Origin: Fluviicola taffensis DSM 16823
GTDB taxonomy: Bacteria; Bacteroidota; Bacteroidia; Flavobacteriales_D; Crocinitomicaceae
Length of the DNA: 64,000 bases
Direction of reading: 5' to 3'
Assembly (NCBI RefSeq): GCF_000194605.1
Contig: NC_015321.1
Location: 2,914,001-2,978,000 of the forward strand
Shown here: in pieces, positions 52,531 to 62,040 of the stretch
Layout: every line of letters begins with the position of its first letter
Numbering within the stretch: the first letter of the stretch is position 1
Translations under genes and position numbers: made by a program
The notes under the pieces: generated by a model
Told to the model about the DNA's origin: nothing
The model's input: only the letters and a program-made list of their open reading frames with translations
Database searches by the model: none

Positions 52531-54342
52531 TTATTTGCGTTTTGCAGTGAAGTTTCCATTTGGTTGTTGGAAAACTACGGCTATTGATTTGCCATTATCC
52601 ATTGTGAATTTCACACTATAACCTTTGGCAATAGTTAATTCGAAAGTATCATTTCCAATAGAAGCTGTTTCGTAATCGGGTTGACCGGGAACAAGAACCA
52701 TCAACACTTTTCCTTTGATATAAACCTTGATGGTATTTCCTTCTAAATCATAGTCTCCAACATATTTCGTTAGATCGTCATTAGATAGTTCAACTTTTGG
52801 AGTACTTCGCAGGAATTCGGTTGTTTTTTCTGGTTCATCTAAATCTAAGGAAACACGGTCTATTTTGCCATTAGATGCACTTGCAAAGTTGAGAAGAAAT
52901 TTAGATTCGTCTTCTTCATCCTCTTTTTTAACTGATTCTAAGTTAAATATGTCGTAGTGATAATGACTCATCCACATTTTCTCTCCTGCTAAAAATGTTT
53001 TCAAGGTATCGTTCTCGTATACAACGGTAAAGTTTCCGTAAGCATCGTTGGAGTAATAACCAGCATAGTCTTTCAATGGATGAGAAGGTTGTGTGTTTTT
53101 AACCTGAAGAGAAGTTGTATCGGCTTTTGACTCCAATTTTTTTACTTCTGCCATCATTTCATCTTTTGCTTTTTTCGCATCTGCATTCCATGGAATTGGG
53201 GATAAAGCAAATAGTTTGTCTGAAATGAAGTTACGAACGATTTCTGGAACCTCTGATCCATTTTGATTGGTTAGAACTACAATTCCAATAGAATCTGAAG
53301 GGTAAAATGCCACGTTTGCGGAGAAACCATTGATATTTCCACCATGCTCTACTAAAAAATGTCCGCGGTATGATTCTAAAAACCAGCCCAATCCGTAGTT
53401 TGTAAATTGAATGTCTGAATGATCGGTTGGCTGGCCACCACGAACTACCATTTGAGAACTCGAAGCATCTTTCACATAAGAACTCGGAATAATTTCTGAT
53501 TCATTGAATTTACCGCCCATAATCCATGTAGCAACCCAATTTCCCATATCATTTGCGCACGAATTGATACTTCCCGCAGGTCCCATTCCATTGATGTTAT
53601 AATAATCCATTTTTTTAATGGACATTTTAGAATCCAAGGTGTAGGGAAGGGAGGCATCTGCATCTTTTTGGGTCGCAAAAATATCCGTATTACTGTGAGT
53701 CATTTTCAATGGAGTAAAAAAACGCTCTTGAATGTTTTGTTCCCATGTTTTCTCGGTGATTTTCTCTGCAATCATTCCTTGAGCTAAGAACATCCAGTTG
53801 TTGTATTGCCATTTCTCCCGCAGTTTCACTGTTGGTTCCATGTACTTAACACGAGAAATAAGGCTGTCGCGATTGCTGGTATTGAAAAAATACCACGAAT
53901 AATCGAAGCGCGAAAATCCTGTTCTGTGACACATCATATCGCGAATCGTAATTCCTGTATTGAGATAATCGTATTTGAAACTTAATTGTGGCAAGTGACT
54001 CGTTGCTAGATCCTTTAGTTTCAGCTTTTCTTCTTTTTCCAACTGACCAAGAATTGCAGACGTAAAGGCTTTTGTAGAGGAACCGATTGCAAACAAAGTG
54101 TTTGGAGTAACTGGTTTCTTGTTCTCCAAATCGCGGTATCCGAACCCTTTTGAGTAGATGATTTTGTCTTTGTAAACCACGGCAACGGAATAACCTGCCA
54201 CTTTTTGATCTACGAGCACTTGATTTAATTCTTTCTCAATTCCCGAAAGACGTTTAGCGAAATCAGGCTTCTTTTCTTTTGACTGAGAAGTTGCAGAAAA
54301 AATGAAAGTTGTTGTGAATAAAAGGATAAGGATTTGTTTCAT
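52531..54342 (-). CDS. Serine hydrolase, class C beta-lactamase-like, with C-terminal DUF3471-type domains
   Basis: 603 residues with a signal peptide (ILILLFTTTFIFSATSQ). The penicillin-binding fold is intact: S-x-x-K in FAIGSSTKAFTSAIL, Y-x-N in WQYNNWMFLAQGMIAEK, and H-G-G in FLVEHGGNINGFSANV. The C-terminal ~200 residues contain two lipocalin-like DUF3471 modules (LKDYAGYYSNDAYGNFTVVYENDTL; LTKYVGDYDLEGNTIKVYIKGK). It is probably a periplasmic esterase or D-aminopeptidase rather than a resistance lactamase. A TATCTTTA -7-like element lies ~25 bases upstream. Forms an operon with the lipoprotein downstream. Confidence 0.85.
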   Translation of the reverse strand: MKQILILLFTTTFIFSATSQSKEKKPDFAKRLSGIEKELNQVLVDQKVAGYSVAVVYKDKIIYSKGFGYRDLENKKPVTPNTLFAIGSSTKAFTSAILGQLEKEEKLKLKDLATSHLPQLSFKYDYLNTGITIRDMMCHRTGFSRFDYSWYFFNTSNRDSLISRVKYMEPTVKLREKWQYNNWMFLAQGMIAEKITEKTWEQNIQERFFTPLKMTHSNTDIFATQKDADASLPYTLDSKMSIKKMDYYNINGMGPAGSINSCANDMGNWVATWIMGGKFNESEIIPSSYVKDASSSQMVVRGGQPTDHSDIQFTNYGLGWFLESYRGHFLVEHGGNINGFSANVAFYPSDSIGIVVLTNQNGSEVPEIVRNFISDKLFALSPIPWNADAKKAKDEMMAEVKKLESKADTTSLQVKNTQPSHPLKDYAGYYSNDAYGNFTVVYENDTLKTFLAGEKMWMSHYHYDIFNLESVKKEDEEDESKFLLNFASASNGKIDRVSLDLDEPEKTTEFLRSTPKVELSNDDLTKYVGDYDLEGNTIKVYIKGKVLMVLVPGQPDYETASIGNDTFELTIAKGYSVKFTMDNGKSIAVVFQQPNGNFTAKRK

Positions 54343-54453
54343 GATATGCTTTTTTGTTGTAAGTAAAGATAAGAAACTCCTTCAAAAAGGGTAATTAAAT
54401 GATAGTTGAAAGGAACAAAAATGAAAACCAGAAGATATACTTCTGAAAATGGA

Positions 54454-56466
54454 TCAGGTTTTTGAGGTTAAATTTCGAATTTCTACCGTGAAAAGTGTAC
54501 CTTCGGAAACTGGATTTGCAAAAATATGGATATTGACTTTTTCAGCTAACATGTGAGATATTTTTAATCCGTATCCTGAATTTTGGCTGTTTATTTGGTT
54601 CCAATCAAAAATTTTTGTTGACTCTAGATCTTGAATTGGTATTCCTGAATTGAAAAATAAGATTCTTGATTTTTGATCCTCACTTTCCCAAGAAATTCGA
54701 ATATTTCCATGTTCAGGGGTATGTTTTATGGCGTTTGAGAGGATGTTTCGAAAGACAGTTTGTAAAATGTTTTCATCGGAATAAAACGAAAAGTCATCTT
54801 CGGGTAAAATAAGGGTAATTTCTTTTTGGGTAATAGATGGTTTATAGATTTTCAATACGCATTGGAGTAATTCGGTCAGTGAAAGCGTTTTCTTTTCGGG
54901 GGTAAATGAATCCATTTGCGATTTACTCCAAATCAACAAATCTTCCATCGTGTTTAGCAGATTCTCAATATTATTCGCCAATTGTTCTTCTTTTAGCAAT
55001 CTAAACTCGGGATTCATTTTTGTGGGAGCCATCTTTAGCAATTGCAGATAAGTGTACAAACCACTCACCGGACTTCTCAAATCATGACTCAGAATGCTGA
55101 ATAATTTTACTTTACTCTGATTTGCTTCATCCAAAGCATCATTCAAATTAGATAGTTTTTTGTTGTTTTTTTGTTTCAGTTTGTTGTTTCTAATTAAGCT
55201 AATGATGATAAAAGCAAGTAAAGCCAATCCTCCAAATAGAAAATAGGTTGTTTGTTGTTTGAGCTTGTTTTCTTTGTTCAAAATCTTGATTTGAGCTTCC
55301 TTTTTTCCGGTTTCATATCGGGTTTGCATTTCTGCTATTTTTGACCGGCTTTCATTGGTAAGAATCGATTCTTTCAGTGAATATGCTTCTCGCATGGTTT
55401 CCTGAGCACGCTTGTAATCGCCTGAATTTTCATAGCATTTGGAAATGAGAAGTAGGGTTTCTAGTTCTGTAGTTTTATTGGAGCGATTCTTCGAAATAGC
55501 GAGCGATTTTTGATAGTTTTCAAGCGCTTTCGAGTAATTGTGAGTTATTTTTACTTCATACGTTCCGAGACTGTTGTAATAATCACTCCAATCAATTTCT
55601 TCATAACTGATTTTCTTCGAATAAAAGATTACACTATCAATTGCTTTTGAATAATCTTGAAAGTGATCAAATTCACTACAGAAGTAGGCTACTCTTCCCC
55701 AAGATTCAAAACTACTAATGTCATCTTTCATTTGAATGGAAAGCTTTGTATTGAGCAAAGCATAATGAAAGGCCGAATCTTGCTGTTTTAATTTTCCATA
55801 GCAATTGGCAATATAGGAATACCCAATGTATAGGTTAAACCAGAATTTATGCTTTTTCAAAGTAGGAATCTCTTTCTTATATCCATCCAGTGATTTCTGA
55901 TAAAACCCCTGTTTGTAATACGTACCAGCAATGTTCATGTTGATACTTGTGATATCTTCCACATTCCCAATCTGATCGTAAATCTTTTTGGTTTTGTAGT
56001 AGTAATTTGCTTGAGTTACGAAATCGGATTTTTCTCCGTAAACAACTCCCAAGTCATTATATGTTCCGGCAACAAGTTTCCATCTCTTCGCTTTTTTCTT
56101 CAATTCGAGTGAAAGAAGCATGCAGTGAATGGATTGATTATAGTCTAAATCGGCATCGTACAAACTCGCCAAATAATCATAGTGTCTCCATAAAATAGAA
56201 TCAACCTCGGTTTTTTTAACAATAGGAAGCCCTTTTTTTGCCCAGTAAATTCCTCGTTTCGGTTGGTAATAGTAATTGTAATATTTGGCTAGATTTTGGG
56301 TTGCGATACTTTTTTTAACAAAATCCGGGTTGTTTTTGAATATAGCAATCCACACATTGGTATCCCGATCCTTTTCTTGTGCGTTGCAAGTAAGTTGAAC
56401 AAATACAAGTAAAACTAGAAGTTTAAATTTCTTTCTCTGAAAAAACTTGAAATGTGATAGAATCAT
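54454..56466 (-). CDS. TPR-containing sensor histidine kinase
   Basis: 670 residues. Signal sequence (LLVLLVFVQLTCNAQ), then a periplasmic TPR solenoid (~55-390), one membrane helix (~409-425), a coiled-coil linker, an H-box with His461 (FSILSHDLRSPVSG), and a HATPase domain with N-box FRNILSNAIKHT (~595) and a G-box NSGYGLKISHMLAEKV. Such TPR kinases are typical of Bacteroidota. It lies 40 bases downstream of a LytTR response regulator, its likely partner. The signal sensed by the TPR domain is unknown. Starts at ATG 56466. Confidence 0.88.
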   Translation of the reverse strand: MILSHFKFFQRKKFKLLVLLVFVQLTCNAQEKDRDTNVWIAIFKNNPDFVKKSIATQNLAKYYNYYYQPKRGIYWAKKGLPIVKKTEVDSILWRHYDYLASLYDADLDYNQSIHCMLLSLELKKKAKRWKLVAGTYNDLGVVYGEKSDFVTQANYYYKTKKIYDQIGNVEDITSINMNIAGTYYKQGFYQKSLDGYKKEIPTLKKHKFWFNLYIGYSYIANCYGKLKQQDSAFHYALLNTKLSIQMKDDISSFESWGRVAYFCSEFDHFQDYSKAIDSVIFYSKKISYEEIDWSDYYNSLGTYEVKITHNYSKALENYQKSLAISKNRSNKTTELETLLLISKCYENSGDYKRAQETMREAYSLKESILTNESRSKIAEMQTRYETGKKEAQIKILNKENKLKQQTTYFLFGGLALLAFIIISLIRNNKLKQKNNKKLSNLNDALDEANQSKVKLFSILSHDLRSPVSGLYTYLQLLKMAPTKMNPEFRLLKEEQLANNIENLLNTMEDLLIWSKSQMDSFTPEKKTLSLTELLQCVLKIYKPSITQKEITLILPEDDFSFYSDENILQTVFRNILSNAIKHTPEHGNIRISWESEDQKSRILFFNSGIPIQDLESTKIFDWNQINSQNSGYGLKISHMLAEKVNIHIFANPVSEGTLFTVEIRNLTSKT

Positions 56467-56506
56467 GGTTGGAATTTAGTTCCTAGCGACAAGATAGCTG
56501 AAAAAT

Positions 56507-57211
56507 TCAGAAAGAAGATTTTTTCCATTCACTGACTGTACTTTTATATGTTTTACCAATTGGAATCTGATTGGTACCAATTAAGATGTTGTTTTCAATA
56601 ATACTATTGATATATCTTGGATTAATAGCAAAACTTCGGTGAACCCTTTTGAATTGAGGTGTATTGAAACTTTCCAAAATTCGACTAATATTTCCAAGCG
56701 TAATGTAGCTTTTGTTCTTGGTGAAAATGCGGGTGTAATCTTTTAAAGCTTCGAGGTATAAAATTTCGGAAAGTAAAATACGGTGAGTATTGTATCCTTC
56801 TTGAATAATTACAGTGTCATCTTCCAAATAATGTTCATAGCTCAATGCCTTTTCTCGAATATCAATAAAGCTTTTTATGCGAGAAACGGCTGCTTCGAAA
56901 CGATCCAGAGTCAAGGGTTTTAAGATATAATCCAAAGCAAATAACTCAAAAGCATCCAATGCAAATTCGGGGTGACTGGTAATGAAAACACACAGGGGAG
57001 GTTTGGGCAAGGATCTTAAAAAATCGATTCCGTTTAGATTTGGCATTTCGATATCCAGAAAAAGCACATCGGGCGGATAATTCGATAGTTGATGAATAGC
57101 TTCAATTGGGTCTGAAAAACTTCCAAATAATTCAAAATCAAGATGCTGTTTAAAGAATGATTCTATGATCATTCTATCCATTTCGTTATCGTCGATTACT
57201 GTATATCTCAT
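56507..57211 (-). CDS. LytTR-family response regulator
   Basis: 234 residues from the ATG at 57211. Receiver domain with acidic pocket VIDDNE and phosphoacceptor Asp53 in LFLDIEMPNLNG, plus FITSHPEFALDAFELFALDYILKPL (the Thr/Ser-to-Lys switch is present as K-P). The C-terminal LytTR DNA-binding domain contains HRILLSEILYLEALKDYTRIFTK and FKRVHRSFAINPRYINSI. It pairs with the downstream TPR kinase. I chose ATG 57211 because the upstream GTG (57223) touches the -7 element. Confidence 0.92.
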   Translation of the reverse strand: MRYTVIDDNEMDRMIIESFFKQHLDFELFGSFSDPIEAIHQLSNYPPDVLFLDIEMPNLNGIDFLRSLPKPPLCVFITSHPEFALDAFELFALDYILKPLTLDRFEAAVSRIKSFIDIREKALSYEHYLEDDTVIIQEGYNTHRILLSEILYLEALKDYTRIFTKNKSYITLGNISRILESFNTPQFKRVHRSFAINPRYINSIIENNILIGTNQIPIGKTYKSTVSEWKKSSF

Positions 57212-57224
57212 AATTACTCTCACA

Positions 57225-57232
57225 CAAATTTA
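57225..57232 (-). promoter_or_regulatory. -7 element of the LytTR/kinase pair
   Basis: Minus-strand TAAATTTG, exact TAnnTTTG match, 13 bases before the ATG. Confidence 0.55.
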
Positions 57233-57316
57233 GCAAATATTCGGAGTTGTGATTTCATTAGTCGATTAATAAGATACGTTCGTATATTCTTTAAGGGGTT
57301 TCGAAGACAAACATTC

Positions 57317-57324
57317 TAGATTTG
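57317..57324 (+). promoter_or_regulatory. -7 element of the SPFH/Tim44 cluster
   Basis: TAGATTTG, exact match. The ATG at 57348 is 23 bases downstream; an ATG at 57330 is only 5 bases away and would sit at the transcript start. Confidence 0.5.
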
Positions 57325-57347
57325 ATTAGATGAATGAAAGAACTTCA

Positions 57348-57827
57348 ATGAAGACGAATTTAAAAGAGAAGAAGCTATGGTATCCGATAATCGACAAAGT
57401 ATCTGGAGCAATAAAATTGAATGACGGATTCAGTTTTGGCCCTGACACATTAGAGGAAGAATTAGCCAAACACTTTAATGTTCCCTTACAGCCCAAACCC
57501 GAAAGAGAAAAAGATGCTACTCTTTACTTTCTTTCTGATGCCGAAATTGGTGATTGGAAAGTTAATCTGAGCCTGTCTTTTTATAGAGGAAGATTGGGAA
57601 GTCTATTTATGTACCCTCAAATTTCAGCAGAATTATTTCCCAATTTAAACCCAGAGCGCACGGGTTATGGACCTTCAGAATTGGAATATGCTGTGTTGGA
57701 CATCTATGAAAATTGGTTGACGGAACAGTTAAACGAACAACGAGAATTCACTTGGGGAGTCATTGAAGCACTTTTTGCAAAACGACCCGATGGACCAGGT
57801 GCACCATTGATTTCACTCGTATATTAA
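57348..57827 (+). CDS. Protein of unknown function, first gene of the SPFH/Tim44 cluster
   Basis: 159 residues from the ATG at 57348 (165 if the ATG at 57330 is used). I do not recognise the family. It is cytoplasmic by composition, with a mixed alpha/beta pattern: WYPIIDKVSGAIKLNDGFSFGPDTLEEELAKHF, WKVNLSLSFYRGRLGSLFMYPQ, and an amphipathic C-terminal helix LDIYENWLTEQLNEQREFTWGVIEALF. The fold feel is like small immunity or SUKH-neighbour proteins, but this is weak. The next gene follows after 11 bases. Confidence 0.65.
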   Translation: MKTNLKEKKLWYPIIDKVSGAIKLNDGFSFGPDTLEEELAKHFNVPLQPKPEREKDATLYFLSDAEIGDWKVNLSLSFYRGRLGSLFMYPQISAELFPNLNPERTGYGPSELEYAVLDIYENWLTEQLNEQREFTWGVIEALFAKRPDGPGAPLISLVY

Positions 57828-57838
57828 TTCGCTGATAG

Positions 57839-58267
57839 ATGACTAAATATAGTTTTGAGAATTACAGAGAAATAAGCATCGAAAACTACAAAGAGTTGTC
57901 GGATGTTTTTCAAAAGGAAATGCAAAAGATAGCAAAATCTGATTCCTTTTATAGCAATGATGGAAGTATTGAAAGCTTTATGGGTTCTTGTAAAGCAGAA
58001 TTTACGAATGATTCCAATTTGGATTTGTATGATGTGGTGCTGACAGACCACCCAGAAGTAGTCATCTATCATTTCTGGAAATATTTTGATGAGTATGGAA
58101 GTCTCTTTTATGCAGATTCAGGAGAAGATGTAGGAGTTGGGATGATGGATTTCAACTTTGTTTTGACTGAAGGATCCATTGAACAGTTGAAATTATGCAA
58201 AGAATTACACGAATCTTTTTACCAAGATGAAGCACTGCTTCCAAGAATTAATTCATGGAGTGAATAG
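57839..58267 (+). CDS. Protein of unknown function, second gene of the SPFH/Tim44 cluster
   Basis: 142 residues, acidic (many Asp/Glu), no signal or membrane segment. Visible blocks are YREISIENYKELSDVFQKEMQKIAKS and LYDVVLTDHPEVVIYHFWKYFDEYGSLFYADSGEDVGVGMMDFNFVLTEG. I recognise no domain. It begins 11 bases after the previous gene and ends 30 bases before the next, so it is in the same operon. Function unknown. Confidence 0.65.
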   Translation: MTKYSFENYREISIENYKELSDVFQKEMQKIAKSDSFYSNDGSIESFMGSCKAEFTNDSNLDLYDVVLTDHPEVVIYHFWKYFDEYGSLFYADSGEDVGVGMMDFNFVLTEGSIEQLKLCKELHESFYQDEALLPRINSWSE

Positions 58268-58297
58268 AATAAAAACAACGATTAAACACTAAAAATT

Positions 58298-59353
58298 ATG
58301 TTAGGAATAGACAAATACGGACAAATGTATCTGGCAATGATTGGAGCTTTTGGAAACCCAGAAGCGCAATCAAAAATTTGCAATGAAAACGGAATTTCAC
58401 TTGTTCAATGGGACGAAGCAAATGCACATTACACGGCAAAAATGTCGGATGTAAGTGATATGGGACAAACTGCAATGGCGCTTGCAAAATACATGATGCC
58501 TCACAATGCTCCTGGAGCTCCAAAAGATGACACTCCTGTTGATTTTATTGCAATAGACGTTCGTTTGTATGTGAACGAAAATAATGTTCAAATGGCGGAA
58601 TTTATAAACGGAGATCGACATGTTATTTTGCAGTATGGTGTTGATAACGATCCGAATGATGAGTTTATAGCAAATTATGTTCAGGGACGTGTTCACATGC
58701 TTGTAAATGACCAAAGTTACAGTATTTATGGAGGTGTTGAGCGTGTAGAGTTGTTCAGGAATAATTTGATATTCCATTTCGACCAAGAAGGAAAAGAACG
58801 CATGAAACGTGATACTCTTACGATTACTTTCCTAATTTCTAATACAAAGTATGGGTATTTGGAACGCACGCTTTACCACATGTACAAAGATCACCCAGTA
58901 TTGGTTCTCTCCAAAGAAAAACCATCCGAAATAGAAAATTGGAATGGGATTGAGTATGATTTGACTAGAGGATCGTTCGGTTTTGAGAACGGCGGTATTG
59001 TAAACCTTCGTACCAATATCGGAAATCTTCAGGAAACCGGGAAATACAATCAAAGCGTCGCAATAACCTTTGAAAAAGAAGGAACTTCGAAAGAACTGTT
59101 TGAAGCCTTTCTGAATGAGATGATGGCTGTAATGGAAGCCGATTACGAATCGATTATCTCCATGATTATCATTGAGGACGAAAAGAATGAATTATTCCTT
59201 TACACGCAATTATCGGAACGTGATTTTATGGAACGTGTAAATACAGCTTTGTGTTATTTACCGAACCTGGCTTTAGGATTCAGCGCAGAACCCGATACTG
59301 AATGGGTACATTACAAGGCGTGCTTGCAGGATTATTTGGACTCAAGATCATAA
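58298..59353 (+). CDS. Three-part protein of unknown function with Imm10-like centre (third gene of the SPFH/Tim44 cluster)
   Basis: 351 residues, no signal peptide. Residues 1-70 form a helical segment with DKYGQMYLAMIGAFGNPEAQSKICNENGISLVQWDEANAHYTAKMSD. Around 125-205 a segment reads DQSYSIYGGVERVELFRNNLIFHFDQEG...ISNTKYGYLERTLYHMYKD, which resembles Imm10-type immunity domains in strand order and the closing helix; this is weak similarity by eye. The C-terminal ~100 residues are unassigned. It lies directly before the SPFH gene (41 bases). May be a regulator or adaptor of that pair; function unknown. Confidence 0.6.
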   Translation: MLGIDKYGQMYLAMIGAFGNPEAQSKICNENGISLVQWDEANAHYTAKMSDVSDMGQTAMALAKYMMPHNAPGAPKDDTPVDFIAIDVRLYVNENNVQMAEFINGDRHVILQYGVDNDPNDEFIANYVQGRVHMLVNDQSYSIYGGVERVELFRNNLIFHFDQEGKERMKRDTLTITFLISNTKYGYLERTLYHMYKDHPVLVLSKEKPSEIENWNGIEYDLTRGSFGFENGGIVNLRTNIGNLQETGKYNQSVAITFEKEGTSKELFEAFLNEMMAVMEADYESIISMIIIEDEKNELFLYTQLSERDFMERVNTALCYLPNLALGFSAEPDTEWVHYKACLQDYLDSRS

Positions 59354-59394
59354 TGTTAATAATCTGAATAGTTAATTTTTTAAAACTAAAAATT

Positions 59395-60507
59395 ATGGGA
59401 CTTTTTGATAAAATAAAGAATGAATTCATTGATATTATCGAGTGGAATGATGAAACCAATGACACGATTGTATGGAAATTTCCACGCTATCAGAATGAAA
59501 TAAAAATGAAAGCAAAACTAACTGTTCGTGAATCACAGCAAGCAGTTTTTTTGAACGAAGGTAAAATGGCTGATGTCTTTGAGCCAGGAATGCACACCTT
59601 AGAGACTCAAAACATGCCAATTCTTGCTACGTTGAAAGGATGGAAATATGGTTTCGATAGTCCATTTAAAGCAGATGTGTTTTTTGTTTCAACGAAGCAA
59701 TTCTTAGATCAACGATGGGGAACAAAAAATGCCATTACAATTGATGATGAGCGTTTTGGTATGATTGAGCTAAGAGCTTTTGGTTCTTTTGCTTACAGAG
59801 TAACAGATGCAGGAAAATTCTTAAAAGAAGTTTCGGGAACTGATTCAGAATTTACAACCGATGAAATAAACGGTCAATTGAGAAGTTTGATTATGTCAAA
59901 GTTCTCGAATCTCGTTGCTAGTGGAAATATTCCGATTGATAAAATTGCTGCAAACATTGACGATCTTTCAAAGCTTTGTCATGAAAAAATGAACGAAGAT
60001 TTCGAAGAATATGGGTTGAAAATCACTAAATTCTTATTGGAAAATGTCTCTATGCCAGACGATATCAAGAAAGAAATTTTTGAATACTCTCGCTTGAATC
60101 GAATTGACATGCAAAAACTCACACAATTCAAAGCTGCAAATAGCATTGAAGCTGCTGTTTCCAATCCAGGAATTGGTGGAATGGGAGTTGGAATGGGGGT
60201 TGGAATGGGAATGGGAAATATGGTTGCCAATTCAATGTCTCAAGCTATGAACAGCCCACAAGCAACACCCCCAAGTGCAGGAACCCCACCGCCACTTCCA
60301 CAAGCAAGCGCTTATTTTGTGGCAGTGAATGGTCAGCAAAACGGACCTTTTACCTTGGAAATACTTGCTTCAATGGTTCAAAACGGAACTTTTAAAAGAG
60401 ATTCAAAGGTTTGGAAAAACGGAATGGCAAGTTGGTTGGATGCAGGTGGAGTGGATGAGCTAGGTGCTTTGTTCCAAAATGAACCGCCGCCACTTCCTCC
60501 AATGTAA
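59395..60507 (+). CDS. SPFH-domain protein of the YdjI ('virion core protein') type with C-terminal GYF_2 domain
   Basis: 370 residues. The start MGLFDKIKNEFIDIIEW plus LTVRESQQAVFLNEGKMADVFEPGMHTLETQNMP and LKGWKYGFDSPFKADVFFVSTKQF is the diagnostic YdjI-type SPFH sequence. A helical region follows, then a Gly/Met-rich linker (~255-275), a proline stretch, and a GYF_2 module (YFVAVNGQQNGPFTLEILASMVQNGTFKRDSKVWKNGMASWLDAG). Proteins of this type associate with membranes, in Bacillus alongside PspA (ydjFGHI operon). GYF_2 domains bind proline-rich peptides; the protein's own tail is PPPLPPM. Followed closely by the Tim44-like gene. Confidence 0.85.
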   Translation: MGLFDKIKNEFIDIIEWNDETNDTIVWKFPRYQNEIKMKAKLTVRESQQAVFLNEGKMADVFEPGMHTLETQNMPILATLKGWKYGFDSPFKADVFFVSTKQFLDQRWGTKNAITIDDERFGMIELRAFGSFAYRVTDAGKFLKEVSGTDSEFTTDEINGQLRSLIMSKFSNLVASGNIPIDKIAANIDDLSKLCHEKMNEDFEEYGLKITKFLLENVSMPDDIKKEIFEYSRLNRIDMQKLTQFKAANSIEAAVSNPGIGGMGVGMGVGMGMGNMVANSMSQAMNSPQATPPSAGTPPPLPQASAYFVAVNGQQNGPFTLEILASMVQNGTFKRDSKVWKNGMASWLDAGGVDELGALFQNEPPPLPPM

Positions 60508-60547
60508 TATTGGTTTTATAGATTATCATTTATTTAAAAATACACAC

Positions 60548-61999
60548 ATGAATTTGCTTAAAAAAACCTTTTTAAGATTGTTACTTGTCCTTGTTGTCCT
60601 GTTTTTCAATTCGGTGGATTTGTATGCTCGAGTAGGGGGTGCTGGAGGAGAAAAGAAAGAAGAACTTCTGATGCCTACTGGAGGTGGAATCTCAAAACTT
60701 ACAATTCCTGGATTAATTGGCTTAGCAGTCGTCCTAATCATTTATTTCATCCTTCGAAAAAGATTGGGATTAGGCTCTGGATCGGGTTCTAAAAGTTCAC
60801 TGATGACTGGATTGAAAGGAGCAATGTCTGGTGGAGGAATTGGAGGAGCTTTATCAGCAGTGATTGCCAAAGATTTTACGGGTGCTTCAACTGTAGGAAA
60901 TAAATTATTTCCCGATGGGTTGACCGAAGAAAAGGTGAGTACTTCCTTTATGGCTTTGCAAGCTGCTTGGGAAGAACAAGATCTGAGTAAAGTGCGCAAA
61001 TGGATGTCGGATGGTGTTTATCAAAGATTTACAGCACAGTTTATCATGATGAAGCAATTGACACAAAGCAATACTTTGAGCAATGTTCGAATAAAAGATG
61101 TTTCTGTAATGGATATTCGCACTGATGGTGAGTATCAATCTGCAGATATATCGATTACATTTTCAATGGACGATCGTTTCATAAGTGAGAAGTATCCGGA
61201 ATTGAATGAGTCATACAAAGGCGATTCAGATACCGAAATCTGGACTTTTATCAAACGAAAAGATACTGCTGTTTCTGTTCAAAATGATTTGTACTTGTCG
61301 AATAATTGTCCCAATTGTGGCTCTTTATTAGAACTTCAACTTGGAGAGGTAAGTCGTTGTTCGAATTGTAAAACTTTGACCAATAACGCTTCATTTGATT
61401 GGGTTTTAAACGAAATCACGCAAGACGAGGATTATAAAAGCGGAAATGATTTGTTGGGTGATTCGCGCTTGAAAGAGTTGGTGAAAAACGATTCACATTT
61501 TGCAATTCAGCGCATGGAAGACATTGCTTCAAACGTGTTTATGCAAGTGATGGAAGTTTGGAGTGGTGCCACCAATAAAAAATTAGCTCGTTTTTCGGAT
61601 GAGGGTGTAGCGAATAAAATTCTTGCTCAAAAGAAACAACAAGGCGAGTTTGTCTTTGACCGACTTTATTTGAAAGAAGTAACCATGCAATCATACACTG
61701 TTCAAAATGCTCAGTTGCAATTGTCCTTTAGATTAACAGCCAATTATCAGCGAGTTCAGTTGGGTAAGAAATTAACGAAGTTAGATCCTTCGATTGCTGA
61801 ACATACTTTCAAAATGGTGCTGTCGAAAAACACTGCTGCATTGAGTACTCCAGAAAAAGATATTGCATTTAGTTATGAATGCGCCAATTGTGGAGCTCCG
61901 TATGAAGATACTACCAATCATACTTGTACTTATTGTGAAGCCTTGGTGGTTGATCCTTCGAAAAATTGGGTTTTAACGGATTTTGATCAAGTGAAATAA
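60548..61999 (+). CDS. Tim44-like double-domain membrane protein with two zinc ribbons
   Basis: 483 residues from the ATG at 60548 (a longer frame reads back into the SPFH gene). Hydrophobic N-terminus (LLLVLVVLFFNSVDLYA), a membrane helix ~60 residues in (LIGLAVVLIIYFIL), a Gly/Ser linker, then a Tim44-like domain (MALQAAWEEQDLSKVRKWMSDGVYQRFTAQF). The first zinc ribbon is CPNCG...CSNCK, then comes a second Tim44-like unit (FMQVMEVWSGATNKKLARFSDEG) and the final ribbon CANCG...CTYCE. Known relatives in the Bacillus YdjGH group sit beside YdjI/PspA. Likely an inner-membrane partner of the SPFH protein in envelope stress; mechanism unknown. Confidence 0.8.
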   Translation: MNLLKKTFLRLLLVLVVLFFNSVDLYARVGGAGGEKKEELLMPTGGGISKLTIPGLIGLAVVLIIYFILRKRLGLGSGSGSKSSLMTGLKGAMSGGGIGGALSAVIAKDFTGASTVGNKLFPDGLTEEKVSTSFMALQAAWEEQDLSKVRKWMSDGVYQRFTAQFIMMKQLTQSNTLSNVRIKDVSVMDIRTDGEYQSADISITFSMDDRFISEKYPELNESYKGDSDTEIWTFIKRKDTAVSVQNDLYLSNNCPNCGSLLELQLGEVSRCSNCKTLTNNASFDWVLNEITQDEDYKSGNDLLGDSRLKELVKNDSHFAIQRMEDIASNVFMQVMEVWSGATNKKLARFSDEGVANKILAQKKQQGEFVFDRLYLKEVTMQSYTVQNAQLQLSFRLTANYQRVQLGKKLTKLDPSIAEHTFKMVLSKNTAALSTPEKDIAFSYECANCGAPYEDTTNHTCTYCEALVVDPSKNWVLTDFDQVK

Positions 62000-62040
62000 A
62001 ACAAAATTACCTGTGACTTGAAATACCTTTAATGGTATAG

